In this document: piece after piece, positions 7,731 through 13,681 of the stretch
Position numbering within the stretch: position 1 is the stretch's first letter
Layout: each line of letters begins with the position of its first letter
NCBI GenBank assembly: GCA_000720805.1
Contig: JODI01000138.1
Location: 1 to 13,681 of the forward strand
DNA length: 13,681 nucleotides
Direction of reading: 5' to 3'
Source of the DNA: Streptomyces violaceoruber
Lineage (GTDB): Bacteria; Actinomycetota; Actinomycetes; Streptomycetales; Streptomycetaceae
Position numbers and translations under genes: made by a program
The notes under the pieces: generated by a model
Seen by the model: only the letters and a program-made list of their open reading frames with translations
Database searches by the model: none
Told to the model about the DNA's origin: nothing

Positions 7731-8774
7731 TCAGGCGTCGAGCGCGCCCGGCCCGTCGAGAAACGCGTCCTCCGCCGCGTAGTCGAAGAGGTCGCCGTAC
7801 GCCTGGAACATCTTCGGGTACGCCTCCCGCCAGTCCCGTCCGGCCAGGTGTTGCTCGATCCACGCGACGGTGTCCGGCAGCGTCTGCGCATACCGGGCGA
7901 CGGGCCGGTAGCCCAACTCCCGTTCGGCGGCGCCCATTGCGCACACCACCGGCACCGGCACCGACCACGGCGTGTCCCCCACGGTCGGCCCGGGCGGCGG
8001 GCCGTCCAGCAGGACGTTCTCCCGCTCGACGCCCATGACCGCGTCGATCGCCCCGGCGATCTGAGCCACCGTCGGCGCGTCCGGGTCCACGGCGTTGAGG
8101 ACCCGTGTGCCCGGCCGGCCCGCGGCCAGCCGGATCAGTTCCGCGATGTTGTGCACGCTCGCCGGATGGAAGCGGCTCTCGCCGCGGTACGGGAGGATCC
8201 GCCGGGCCCGCCCGTCCAGGTTGCGCTTGACGAAGTACAGCTCGCGCGGCGTCCGGCAGTGCGGCCCGTGGATCGCGCCGGCCCGCAGCAGTGTGGTCGG
8301 CAACCGGTCGCCCGCGGCCAGCAGATCGCGCTCCAGCCCCGCCTTGCGGGTGCTGTACGAGGTGTCACCCGGTTGGACGGTCCGCTGGTCCTCGGTGACC
8401 GGAACCGGGTACTCGGGGAAGCCGCCCGGCTCCGCCTGGGTGTCGAAGTTGCGGCCCTTGTCGTCCTCGTACACCGAGACGCTGGAGATCACCACGGCCG
8501 AGCCCACCCGGTCGGCCAGCGAGGTCAACTGACGTGCGTGCGCGGGACCGTAGGCGACCATGTCCACCAGCACGTCGCAGCCGTCGCCGACCGCCTCGGT
8601 GAGGGCCGCGTCGTCCTCCCGGTCGGCCCGCGCCACGCGTACGTCCTCGGGCCAGCCGTCGTCCCGTCCGCCGCCCCGGGAGACGGCCGTCACCTCCCAG
8701 CCGTCCCGGGCCAGCACGCCCACGGCCACCCGCCCGATCTGTCCCGTCGCTCCGACCACCACAGCACGTCTCAT
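7731..8774 (-). CDS. NAD(P)-dependent epimerase/reductase, extended-SDR-like
   Basis: A 347-residue Rossmann-fold protein. It starts MRRAVVVGATGQIGRVAVGVL with the dinucleotide-binding GxxGxxG motif (GATGQIG, 8-14), and has a probable catalytic Tyr140-xxx-Lys144 pair in YSTRK. The middle (VVISSVSVYEDDKG) and the substrate half (RAGAIHGPHC, FHPASVHNIAELI, LNAVDPDAPTVAQIAGAI) resemble NAD-dependent epimerase/dehydratase or isoflavone-reductase-like proteins, so a sugar or small-molecule oxidoreductase is likely. The substrate is not identifiable. The ATG at 8774 has no Shine-Dalgarno sequence; a TACGGT 6 bp upstream suggests a leaderless mRNA. The gene is 58 bp downstream of the acyltransferase gene on the same strand and converges on the peptidase gene. 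Confidence 0.88.
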   Translation of the reverse strand: MRRAVVVGATGQIGRVAVGVLARDGWEVTAVSRGGGRDDGWPEDVRVARADREDDAALTEAVGDGCDVLVDMVAYGPAHARQLTSLADRVGSAVVISSVSVYEDDKGRNFDTQAEPGGFPEYPVPVTEDQRTVQPGDTSYSTRKAGLERDLLAAGDRLPTTLLRAGAIHGPHCRTPRELYFVKRNLDGRARRILPYRGESRFHPASVHNIAELIRLAAGRPGTRVLNAVDPDAPTVAQIAGAIDAVMGVERENVLLDGPPPGPTVGDTPWSVPVPVVCAMGAAERELGYRPVARYAQTLPDTVAWIEQHLAGRDWREAYPKMFQAYGDLFDYAAEDAFLDGPGALDA

Positions 8775-8780
8775 GCCACG

Positions 8781-8786
8781 ACCGTA
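8781..8786 (-). promoter_or_regulatory. Possible -10 element for a leaderless epimerase transcript
   Basis: On the minus strand TACGGT (TAnnnT) is followed by six bases and then the ATG of the epimerase gene at 8774. Transcription would start at or beside the start codon, in keeping with the missing ribosome binding site. No good -35 hexamer is visible, so this is a weak call. Confidence 0.3.
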
Positions 8787-8832
8787 CGAGCGCGACGGCC
8801 GCCGCCCCCGGGTGTTCTGCCGACAGCAGAGA

Positions 8833-9558
8833 TCAACTCAGCGGCAGTCGCGGGAACCTGCGCTCCCTGTCGGAGCGCGCGGCGGCCTCCTCCGCCTTCA
8901 CCACGGCCGCGTACTGGTCGACGTACTCCTGCTCGGACAGCTTCAGGATCGCGTACATGATCTCGTCGGTGATCGCGCGCAGGACCGCCTTCTCGTTCTC
9001 CATTCCCTCGTAGCGCGAGAAGTCGAGGGGCTTGCCGAAGCGGATCACCACGGGGTGGATGTTGGGGACGACCTTGCCGGGCGGCTGGGCCTCGAAGGTG
9101 CCGATCATCGCGCACGGGACCACCGGGACCTGGGCTCTGAGCGCCATCACCGCGACACCGACCTTGCCCTTGTAGAGCCGTCCGTCGTGCGAGCGGGTGC
9201 CCTCGGGATAGATGCCGAGCAGTTCGTCCTTGCTCAGCACGCCGAGCCCCTCGCGGATCGCGGCCTGGCCCGCCTCCTTGCCGGAGCGGTCCACCGGGAT
9301 CTGCCCGGCACTGCGGAAGAAGAACGCGGTCAGCCGGCCCTTGACGCCCGGACCGGTGAAGTACTCGGCCTTCGCGAGGAAGGTGATCCGCCGCTTCAGC
9401 ACGGCCGGCATCAGGAAGTGGTCGGAGAAGGAGAGGTGGTTGCCCGCGATGATCGCCGGGCCGGTGTCCGGTACGTGTTCGAGGCCCTCGATGCGGGGCC
9501 GGAAGACCAGTCTCAGCAGGGGGCCCAGCAACACGTACTTGAGCACGTAGTAGAACAA
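8833..9558 (-). CDS. 1-acyl-sn-glycerol-3-phosphate acyltransferase-like protein (PlsC family)
   Basis: A 241-residue membrane-associated acyltransferase. In the family it moves a fatty acyl group to position 2 of lysophosphatidic acid, giving phosphatidic acid for membrane lipids. The catalytic HX4D box is NHLSFSD (His41, Asp46) and the glycerophosphate-binding box is YPEGTRS (Glu119). A third motif VPVVPCAMIGT follows at about 144-154. The N-terminal hydrophobic stretch FYYVLKYVLLGPLLRLVF probably anchors it to the membrane, and the C-terminus is charged. I prefer the TTG at 9558, giving MFYYVLKYVLLGP, because GAGGAG (9571-9566) is 7 bp upstream. A GTG at 9573 would add five residues but has no good ribosome binding site. 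The acyl acceptor is not certain, since actinobacteria carry several paralogues. Confidence 0.92.
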   Translation of the reverse strand: MFYYVLKYVLLGPLLRLVFRPRIEGLEHVPDTGPAIIAGNHLSFSDHFLMPAVLKRRITFLAKAEYFTGPGVKGRLTAFFFRSAGQIPVDRSGKEAGQAAIREGLGVLSKDELLGIYPEGTRSHDGRLYKGKVGVAVMALRAQVPVVPCAMIGTFEAQPPGKVVPNIHPVVIRFGKPLDFSRYEGMENEKAVLRAITDEIMYAILKLSEQEYVDQYAAVVKAEEAAARSDRERRFPRLPLS

Positions 9559-9634
9559 CGGGTCGCTCCTCACTCCGGCGGATCGGCCGGGCCGCCGTGT
9601 TCCAGCAGGTCAACCGGCGTGCTGTGGGGGTGCC

Positions 9635-9640
9635 AGTGTA
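9635..9640 (-). promoter_or_regulatory. Possible -10 element for the acyltransferase gene
   Basis: TACACT on the minus strand fits the TAnnnT consensus and would give a leader of about 70 bases before the TTG at 9558. The region 17 bp upstream reads TTTCGC, a weak -35. It lies in the gap of about 180 bp between the small phosphatase gene and the acyltransferase gene. No convincing terminator is visible there; the best candidate is a weak hairpin, 9682-9687 with 9708-9713. Confidence 0.25.
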
Positions 9641-9735
9641 GGGGCAGGAGGTGACGGGCGAAACCGGCCGCGAGTGGGCATCCGGCCCCGGGGACAGGCC
9701 CGTTGGCGGCCGGGCCCGCGTCCGCGCGCACTCCC

Positions 9736-10965
9736 TCACAGCCGCACGATGACGAGTGCCGTGTCGTCGGTCGCACCCCCCGGCGGCAGCAGTTCCCTCA
9801 GGACGGCGTCCGCGAGGGTCTCGGGGTCCGTGGAGCGGTGCCGGGTGAGGGAGTCGGCGAGCCGGGCCAGGCCCGTGTCGATGTCCTCGCGGCGCCGCTC
9901 TATCAGACCGTCGGTGTACAGCACGAGTGTGGCACCGTCGGTGAAGACGGTGGCGGCCTGCGGTCGGGGGACCGGGTCGGGACACGCGTCGAGCGGCGGG
10001 TCGGTGGCCCGGTCGAGAAACTCCACCCGGCCGTCCGGATGCATCAGCACCGGCGGCGGATGGCCGGCGCTGCTGTAGGTGATGGTGTGACGGTCGAAGT
10101 CGACGAACGTGGTGACCGCGGTGGTCGATTCGGCGCCGTCGACCACATGCGCGTACCGCCCCAGCACGTCCAGTGCCTGGGCCGGACCCGCGGCCACTCG
10201 CGAGGTGGCGCTGAGCGCGCTGCGCAGCTGCCCCATGACGCCGGCCGCGGCCAGCCCGTGGCCGACCACGTCGCCCACGGACACCCCGAGGCGGTGGCCG
10301 CCCACCAGGTCGACCAGGTCGTACCAGTCGCCGCACACGTTCAGCGCCCCTACCGCCGGCCGGTAGCGGACGGCGGCCCGGTGGTCGGCCGCCTGCCGGC
10401 GGGCGGGCAGCATCGCCCCCTGGAGGGCCAGGGCCACCTCCCGTTCCCGGGCGTGTGCCTGGCGCAACCGTTCGTTGAGCTCCTGGAGCTCGCGGGCACG
10501 GGTGTACAACTCGGCCTCCAGCACCTGGGTCCGGTCGGTGCTGCGACCGCCGCGGGCGCGGATCAGCTCGGTGACCTCCTCCACCCGGTGCACCAGCAGC
10601 ACCACCTCTCCGTCGGGGCCGAACACCGGCACGTTGCACGGGCTCCAGTACCGCTCCTGCCAGCGCTCGGGCCGCTCGGGGTCCTGGACGTCGTACCGCT
10701 GCAGCGCCATGGCGTCCCGTTCGCCGGTGGCCAGCACCCGGCGCAGCGAGGCCTCCAGGTTGCGCACGCCTGTCGCGGCGGGCTCGTTGGGGTTGTCCGG
10801 GAAGACCTCGAACAGGTGATGGCCGACCGTCTGCTCCCGCTTGCGGCCGGCTCCTTGGAGGAACTCCTTGTTGACGTCCACGTAGACCAGATCGGGCCCG
10901 AGCAGGGCCACCATTCCGGGCAGGGCCTGGAACACCGCCGCATAGTCGATCGCCGAATCGTTCAT
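9736..10965 (-). CDS. PAS domain-containing SpoIIE-type protein phosphatase
   Basis: A 409-residue PP2C-type (SpoIIE/RsbU-like) serine/threonine phosphatase with a sensor domain. Residues about 7-134 form a PAS fold (IDYAAVFQALPGMVALLGPDLVYVDVNKEFL at its start). A likely coiled coil follows at about 147-182 (LEAELYTRARELQELNERLRQ), then the SpoIIE domain to the end. Metal-binding motifs are intact: GDWYDL (Asp213), GDVVGHG (Asp232), YTDGL (Asp352) and DDTALV (Asp400, Asp401). Such proteins usually dephosphorylate anti-anti-sigma factors. Unlike its larger neighbour it has no kinase-like ATPase domain. I chose the ATG at 10965 because PAS proteins of this type begin MxxxxIDYAAVF. A GTG at 10992 would fall within a possible -10 (TAGGGT, 10996-10991). 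It lies 58 bp downstream of the larger phosphatase gene, perhaps co-transcribed. Confidence 0.92.
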   Translation of the reverse strand: MNDSAIDYAAVFQALPGMVALLGPDLVYVDVNKEFLQGAGRKREQTVGHHLFEVFPDNPNEPAATGVRNLEASLRRVLATGERDAMALQRYDVQDPERPERWQERYWSPCNVPVFGPDGEVVLLVHRVEEVTELIRARGGRSTDRTQVLEAELYTRARELQELNERLRQAHAREREVALALQGAMLPARRQAADHRAAVRYRPAVGALNVCGDWYDLVDLVGGHRLGVSVGDVVGHGLAAAGVMGQLRSALSATSRVAAGPAQALDVLGRYAHVVDGAESTTAVTTFVDFDRHTITYSSAGHPPPVLMHPDGRVEFLDRATDPPLDACPDPVPRPQAATVFTDGATLVLYTDGLIERRREDIDTGLARLADSLTRHRSTDPETLADAVLRELLPPGGATDDTALVIVRL

Positions 10966-10990
10966 GGCTGCCGCTCTCACCACCGGGACC

Positions 10991-10996
10991 ACCCTA
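10991..10996 (-). promoter_or_regulatory. Possible -10 element between the two phosphatase genes
   Basis: TAGGGT on the minus strand matches TAnnnT and would place a transcript start about 20 bases before the ATG at 10965. The -35 region is poor. It may give the smaller phosphatase gene its own promoter in addition to read-through from the larger gene. Confidence 0.25.
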
Positions 10997-11023
10997 GTTT
11001 CACACGATATCCGCGCTCCTAAG

Positions 11024-13480
11024 TCATATGGACGGATCGGTCAGGGGCTGCTCCGCCCAGATGATCTTGCCTTCGGACGCGAAGCGGGTGCCCCAGCGCT
11101 GGGTGACCTGGGAGACCAGCAGCAGTCCGCGTCCGCCCTCGTCCGTGGTGCGCGGATGACGCAGATGCGGTGCGGTCGCGCCGCCGTCGTACACCTCGCA
11201 GATCAGTGCCCGCTCCTTGATCAGACGCAGCCGTACGGGTCCGTCGGCGTACCGGATGGCGTTGGTGACCAGCTCGCTGACCACCAGCTCCGTGGTGAAG
11301 GCCAGTTCCTGAAGGTTCCACTCGGTCAGCTGCCGGGTGGCCTCCTTGCGGGCCTCGGCGACCACGGCCGGGTCGCCGGGCAGGTCCCAGTCCGCGACCT
11401 GGTCGGCGCCGAGGAGCCGGGTCCGGGCCATCAGCAGGGCGACGTCGTCGTGCGGCCCCTCCGGGACCAGCGTGTCCACGACGGTCCGGCAGCGCTGGTC
11501 CAGGGAGCCCCCCTGCCGCTCCAGGGCCCGGCGCAGCCGTTCCCGGTCGCTGTCGCCCGCCCACTGTGACCCGTGGGCCAGCAGACCGTCGGTGTGCAGG
11601 GCCAGCGTGCTGCCCTCCACCAGGGCCAGCTCGACCGCCTCGAAGGGCGGGCCGCCCGCGCCGAGCGGCGCCCCCTGCGGAAGATCGACGAACGTGACGT
11701 TCCCGTCGGGCAGGACGACCGCGGGCGCGGGATGGCCGGCGGCCGCCATCGTGCACTGTCCGTCGACGGGGTCGTAGATCACGTAGACGCACCCGGAGCC
11801 CACCGCCTGTGTGCTGTCGGCGCCGACCGGGTCCGGCTCGACGCCCGCCTCGCGGGCGGACCGCGCGACCAGGTCGTCCAGGTGGCCGAGCACCTCCTCG
11901 GGCGGCAGATCCTGCGCCGCGAGGGTCCGCACGGCGGTGCGCAGCCGCCCCATCGCGGCGGCGGCGTCGATGCCGTGCCCGGGTACCTCGCCGACCACGA
12001 GGGCGACCCGCGCGCCGGACAGCGGGATCAGGTCGTACCAGTCGCCGCCGAGGCCGGTCAGCTCGTCGGCCGGCCGGTAGCAGGCGGCGACGTCCACCGC
12101 GCACTGCTCCGGCAGCCGGTGCGGGAGCAGATTGCGCTGCAGGGCCAGGGCGGCGTTCCGTTCGCGGGTGTAGCGGCGGGCGTTGTCCACACACACGGCC
12201 GCCCGCGAGACGAGGTCCTCGGCCAGGTGCAGGTCGTCCGCGTCGAAGGGCTCCTGGTGGCGCCTGCGGAAGAAGGTGGTGACGCCGAGGGTGACGCCGC
12301 GGGCGCGCACCGGCACGACCAGCACGCTGTGCAGGCCCCGCTCCCGGAAGGTGGCGACCGGGCCCTCGGGGGAGTCGGTGCCCCACTCCGGGGCGAGCGG
12401 GTCGAGCCGCTCCTCGAGCCAGGACCGGCCCGTGACCAGACAGCGGATCGGGGGCGAGCCGGGCGGGTACACGACGTCCTCGCCGACGTCGACGGTCCCG
12501 GTGACGTCGGCGTCCGCGGACTGGCGTCCCGCCCGGCGCAGCCGCACCGGTGCCGGCCCCGCCGACGGCTCGGGCTCCGGTTCCGCGCCGCGCAGCACCG
12601 ACTCCATCAGATCCACCACGACCAGGTCGGCGAAGCCGGGGACGGTCACGTCGGCCAGCTCCTGGGCGGTCCGCACGATGTCCAGGGTGCGGCCGATCTG
12701 CTCACCGGCCCGGTCGAGCAGGGCCAGCCGCTGCCGGGCGCGGTGGTGCGCGGTGATGTCGACGACGGTGTAGTAGACGCCCATCGGGTGGCCCCGCTCG
12801 TCGTCGAGCCGGGTGAACGACAGCATCTGCGCGGTCTCCCGGTGCGGGGCGGACCGTACGTGGCCGACGTGCTCGTATCCGGTGACCGTCTCCCCGGTCG
12901 CCAGGACGTGTCGCATCTGTGCCTCGACGGGCTCCGAGTCCAGGCCCGGCTGGACGTCCGCCATCCGCAGCCCGAGCCGGCTCTGGGGCGGTCCGCCGCC
13001 GAAGCGGGCCAGGGCGGCGTTCGACCACACGTACCGCAGGTCCGTGTCGACGACGGCGATGCCGATGGGGGAGCGGTCGACCATCTGCTCCAGGACCGTG
13101 CGGTGCATGTCCCAGCCGGTCGCCTCGGCCAGCTCCGACAGCAGCGCCAGCCAGCGGGAGGGGCCGCGGGCCTCCTCGGCGGAGGAGATCCGCACCATGA
13201 GCCTGACCGGCCGCCCGTCACCGCGCCGGACCGACAGCAGCCCCGCCCAGCCACCGTCCCGGCGCCACCGCTCGACCAGTTCCGGCACCCGCCAGGCGTC
13301 CTCGGCGGCCACCAGGTCGGCCAGCCGGGTCCCCACCACCTCGGCGGCCGGGTACGCCAGCAGCCGCTGCGCCTGGCTGCTCCAGCTCGTCACCACCCCC
13401 GCCGCGTCCAGCAGCAGGGGTGCGGCGTCCGCCACGTCGAACTGCCGGCGGGCAACGTCGCGCTCCTCGTGTGCGCCCAC
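11024..13480 (-). CDS. PAS-PAS-GAF-SpoIIE phosphatase with C-terminal HATPase domain
   Basis: An 818-residue cytosolic multi-domain signalling protein with no membrane segment. Domains in order: PAS at about 15-100, PAS at about 130-243 (SPIGIAVVDTDLRYVWSNAALARFG at its start), GAF at about 255-435 (DRAGEQIGRTLDIVRTAQELA at its start), SpoIIE phosphatase at about 455-685, and a GHKL ATPase like anti-sigma factor kinases at about 700-812. Phosphatase motifs are GDWYDL (Asp480), GEVPGHG (Glu498 where Asp is usual), HTDGL (Asp631) and DDVALL (Asp678, Asp679). The ATPase has N-box SELVTNAIRYA (Asn740), YDGG (Asp765) and DEGGRGLLLV. It thus joins a phosphatase and a kinase-like domain of a partner switch on one chain. 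The GTG at 13480, with AGAGAGG (13493-13487) 6 bp upstream, is preferred; the frame is open to 13618, but that part is low-complexity and has no ribosome binding site. Confidence 0.92.
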   Translation of the reverse strand: MGAHEERDVARRQFDVADAAPLLLDAAGVVTSWSSQAQRLLAYPAAEVVGTRLADLVAAEDAWRVPELVERWRRDGGWAGLLSVRRGDGRPVRLMVRISSAEEARGPSRWLALLSELAEATGWDMHRTVLEQMVDRSPIGIAVVDTDLRYVWSNAALARFGGGPPQSRLGLRMADVQPGLDSEPVEAQMRHVLATGETVTGYEHVGHVRSAPHRETAQMLSFTRLDDERGHPMGVYYTVVDITAHHRARQRLALLDRAGEQIGRTLDIVRTAQELADVTVPGFADLVVVDLMESVLRGAEPEPEPSAGPAPVRLRRAGRQSADADVTGTVDVGEDVVYPPGSPPIRCLVTGRSWLEERLDPLAPEWGTDSPEGPVATFRERGLHSVLVVPVRARGVTLGVTTFFRRRHQEPFDADDLHLAEDLVSRAAVCVDNARRYTRERNAALALQRNLLPHRLPEQCAVDVAACYRPADELTGLGGDWYDLIPLSGARVALVVGEVPGHGIDAAAAMGRLRTAVRTLAAQDLPPEEVLGHLDDLVARSAREAGVEPDPVGADSTQAVGSGCVYVIYDPVDGQCTMAAAGHPAPAVVLPDGNVTFVDLPQGAPLGAGGPPFEAVELALVEGSTLALHTDGLLAHGSQWAGDSDRERLRRALERQGGSLDQRCRTVVDTLVPEGPHDDVALLMARTRLLGADQVADWDLPGDPAVVAEARKEATRQLTEWNLQELAFTTELVVSELVTNAIRYADGPVRLRLIKERALICEVYDGGATAPHLRHPRTTDEGGRGLLLVSQVTQRWGTRFASEGKIIWAEQPLTDPSI

Positions 13481-13502
13481 GGCCGACCTCTCTGTCGCTG
13501 AG

Positions 13503-13527
13503 AGTGGTCTACCACTACTTGACTCAA
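13503..13527. promoter_or_regulatory. Inverted repeats upstream of the large phosphatase gene
   Basis: AGTGGT-CT-ACCACT (13503-13516) is a perfect 6-2-6 inverted repeat, and TTGA-C-TCAA (13519-13527) is a second small one next to it. They lie 23-47 bp upstream of the GTG at 13480, where a promoter is expected. This stretch is markedly more AT-rich than its surroundings. I could not place a confident -35/-10 pair. An operator is a reasonable but unproven reading. Confidence 0.4.
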
Positions 13528-13668
13528 TCTTGCCCCTCGACGACGGGACCGCACGGGGACGGGGCCGCTTGGGGGTGAGGACGTACGGGTGTGGGGCCGT
13601 ATGGAGACGGGGCCACACGGGGATGGGCCTGCACCGGTGGGAGGGTGGCGTGGTGCGGGGGGCGGTGC

Positions 13669-13681
13669 CTGTCTCTTATAC
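13669..13681. other. Tn5/Nextera mosaic-end adapter remnant at the contig end
   Basis: The last 13 bases, CTGTCTCTTATAC, equal the first 13 bases of the 19-bp Tn5 mosaic end used in tagmentation library adapters (CTGTCTCTTATACACATCT). Placed exactly at the window edge and unlike the GC-rich sequence before it, it is best explained as untrimmed adapter and not genomic DNA. Confidence 0.93.

Noticed and set aside
8771..10639. A 622-codon minus-strand frame spanning the acyltransferase and part of the small phosphatase.
   Set aside because: It runs out of frame through two recognisable genes, and its Arg/Gly/Pro-rich translation is that of a frame-shifted shadow.
11573..13501. A long plus-strand open frame (642 codons) opposite the large phosphatase gene.
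   Set aside because: It is a shadow of the high-GC phosphatase gene; the minus-strand frame carries clear PAS, GAF, SpoIIE and ATPase motifs.
13481..13618. A 46-residue N-terminal extension of the large phosphatase.
   Set aside because: The extension is low-complexity Arg/Pro/Ser-rich sequence with no ribosome binding site, and it would cover the likely promoter with the palindromes.

Overview
The window is high-GC actinobacterial DNA, almost certainly Streptomyces. Codons end strongly in G or C, GTG and TTG starts are used, GC-rich trinucleotide-loop hairpins of the common Streptomyces intergenic type are present, and the proteins (urease set, secreted tripeptidyl aminopeptidase-like hydrolase, PAS/GAF/SpoIIE phosphatases) look typical of that genus. 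The last 13 bases match the start of the Tn5/Nextera mosaic end, and the first 45 bases hold a truncated gene start. The window is therefore probably a whole short-read contig.

Layout. (1) 1-828: the start of a leftward gene, probably an exporter (only 15 codons visible), divergent from a rightward TetR-family repressor. Two 20-bp direct repeats in the divergent promoter look like its operators, and the repressor mRNA is probably leaderless. (2) 918-5937: the urease operon in the order ureA, ureB, ureC, ureF, ureG, ureD. All active-site residues of UreC are present. There is no ureE and no nickel transporter. A GlnR-like half site lies in the 3' end of the tetR gene. The operon is interrupted between ureF and ureG by 563 bp that hold a hairpin-rich repeat and then an array of 18-20 bp units, including two almost identical 75-bp higher-order copies. 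(3) 6072-7670: a secreted S33-type serine exopeptidase of the tripeptidyl aminopeptidase type, closed by a strong hairpin terminator that it shares with the convergent gene. (4) 7731-13480, all leftward: an NAD(P)-binding epimerase/reductase, a PlsC-like acyltransferase, and two tandem phosphatases (PAS-SpoIIE, and PAS-PAS-GAF-SpoIIE-HATPase).

How the genes fit together. UreABC form the nickel enzyme that splits urea to ammonia and CO2; UreF, UreG and UreD load nickel into it. The neighbouring secreted exopeptidase frees short peptides, so this half of the window reads as nitrogen scavenging. The phosphatase pair is a sensory and partner-switching module, probably acting on anti-anti-sigma factors encoded elsewhere.

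I found no convincing undescribed multi-gene system. The items most worth following up are the higher-order repeat inside the urease operon, the twin-operator and leaderless layout of the TetR gene, the GlnR-like half site, an Asp-to-Glu change in a SpoIIE metal motif, and the sequencing-adapter remnant at the right end.
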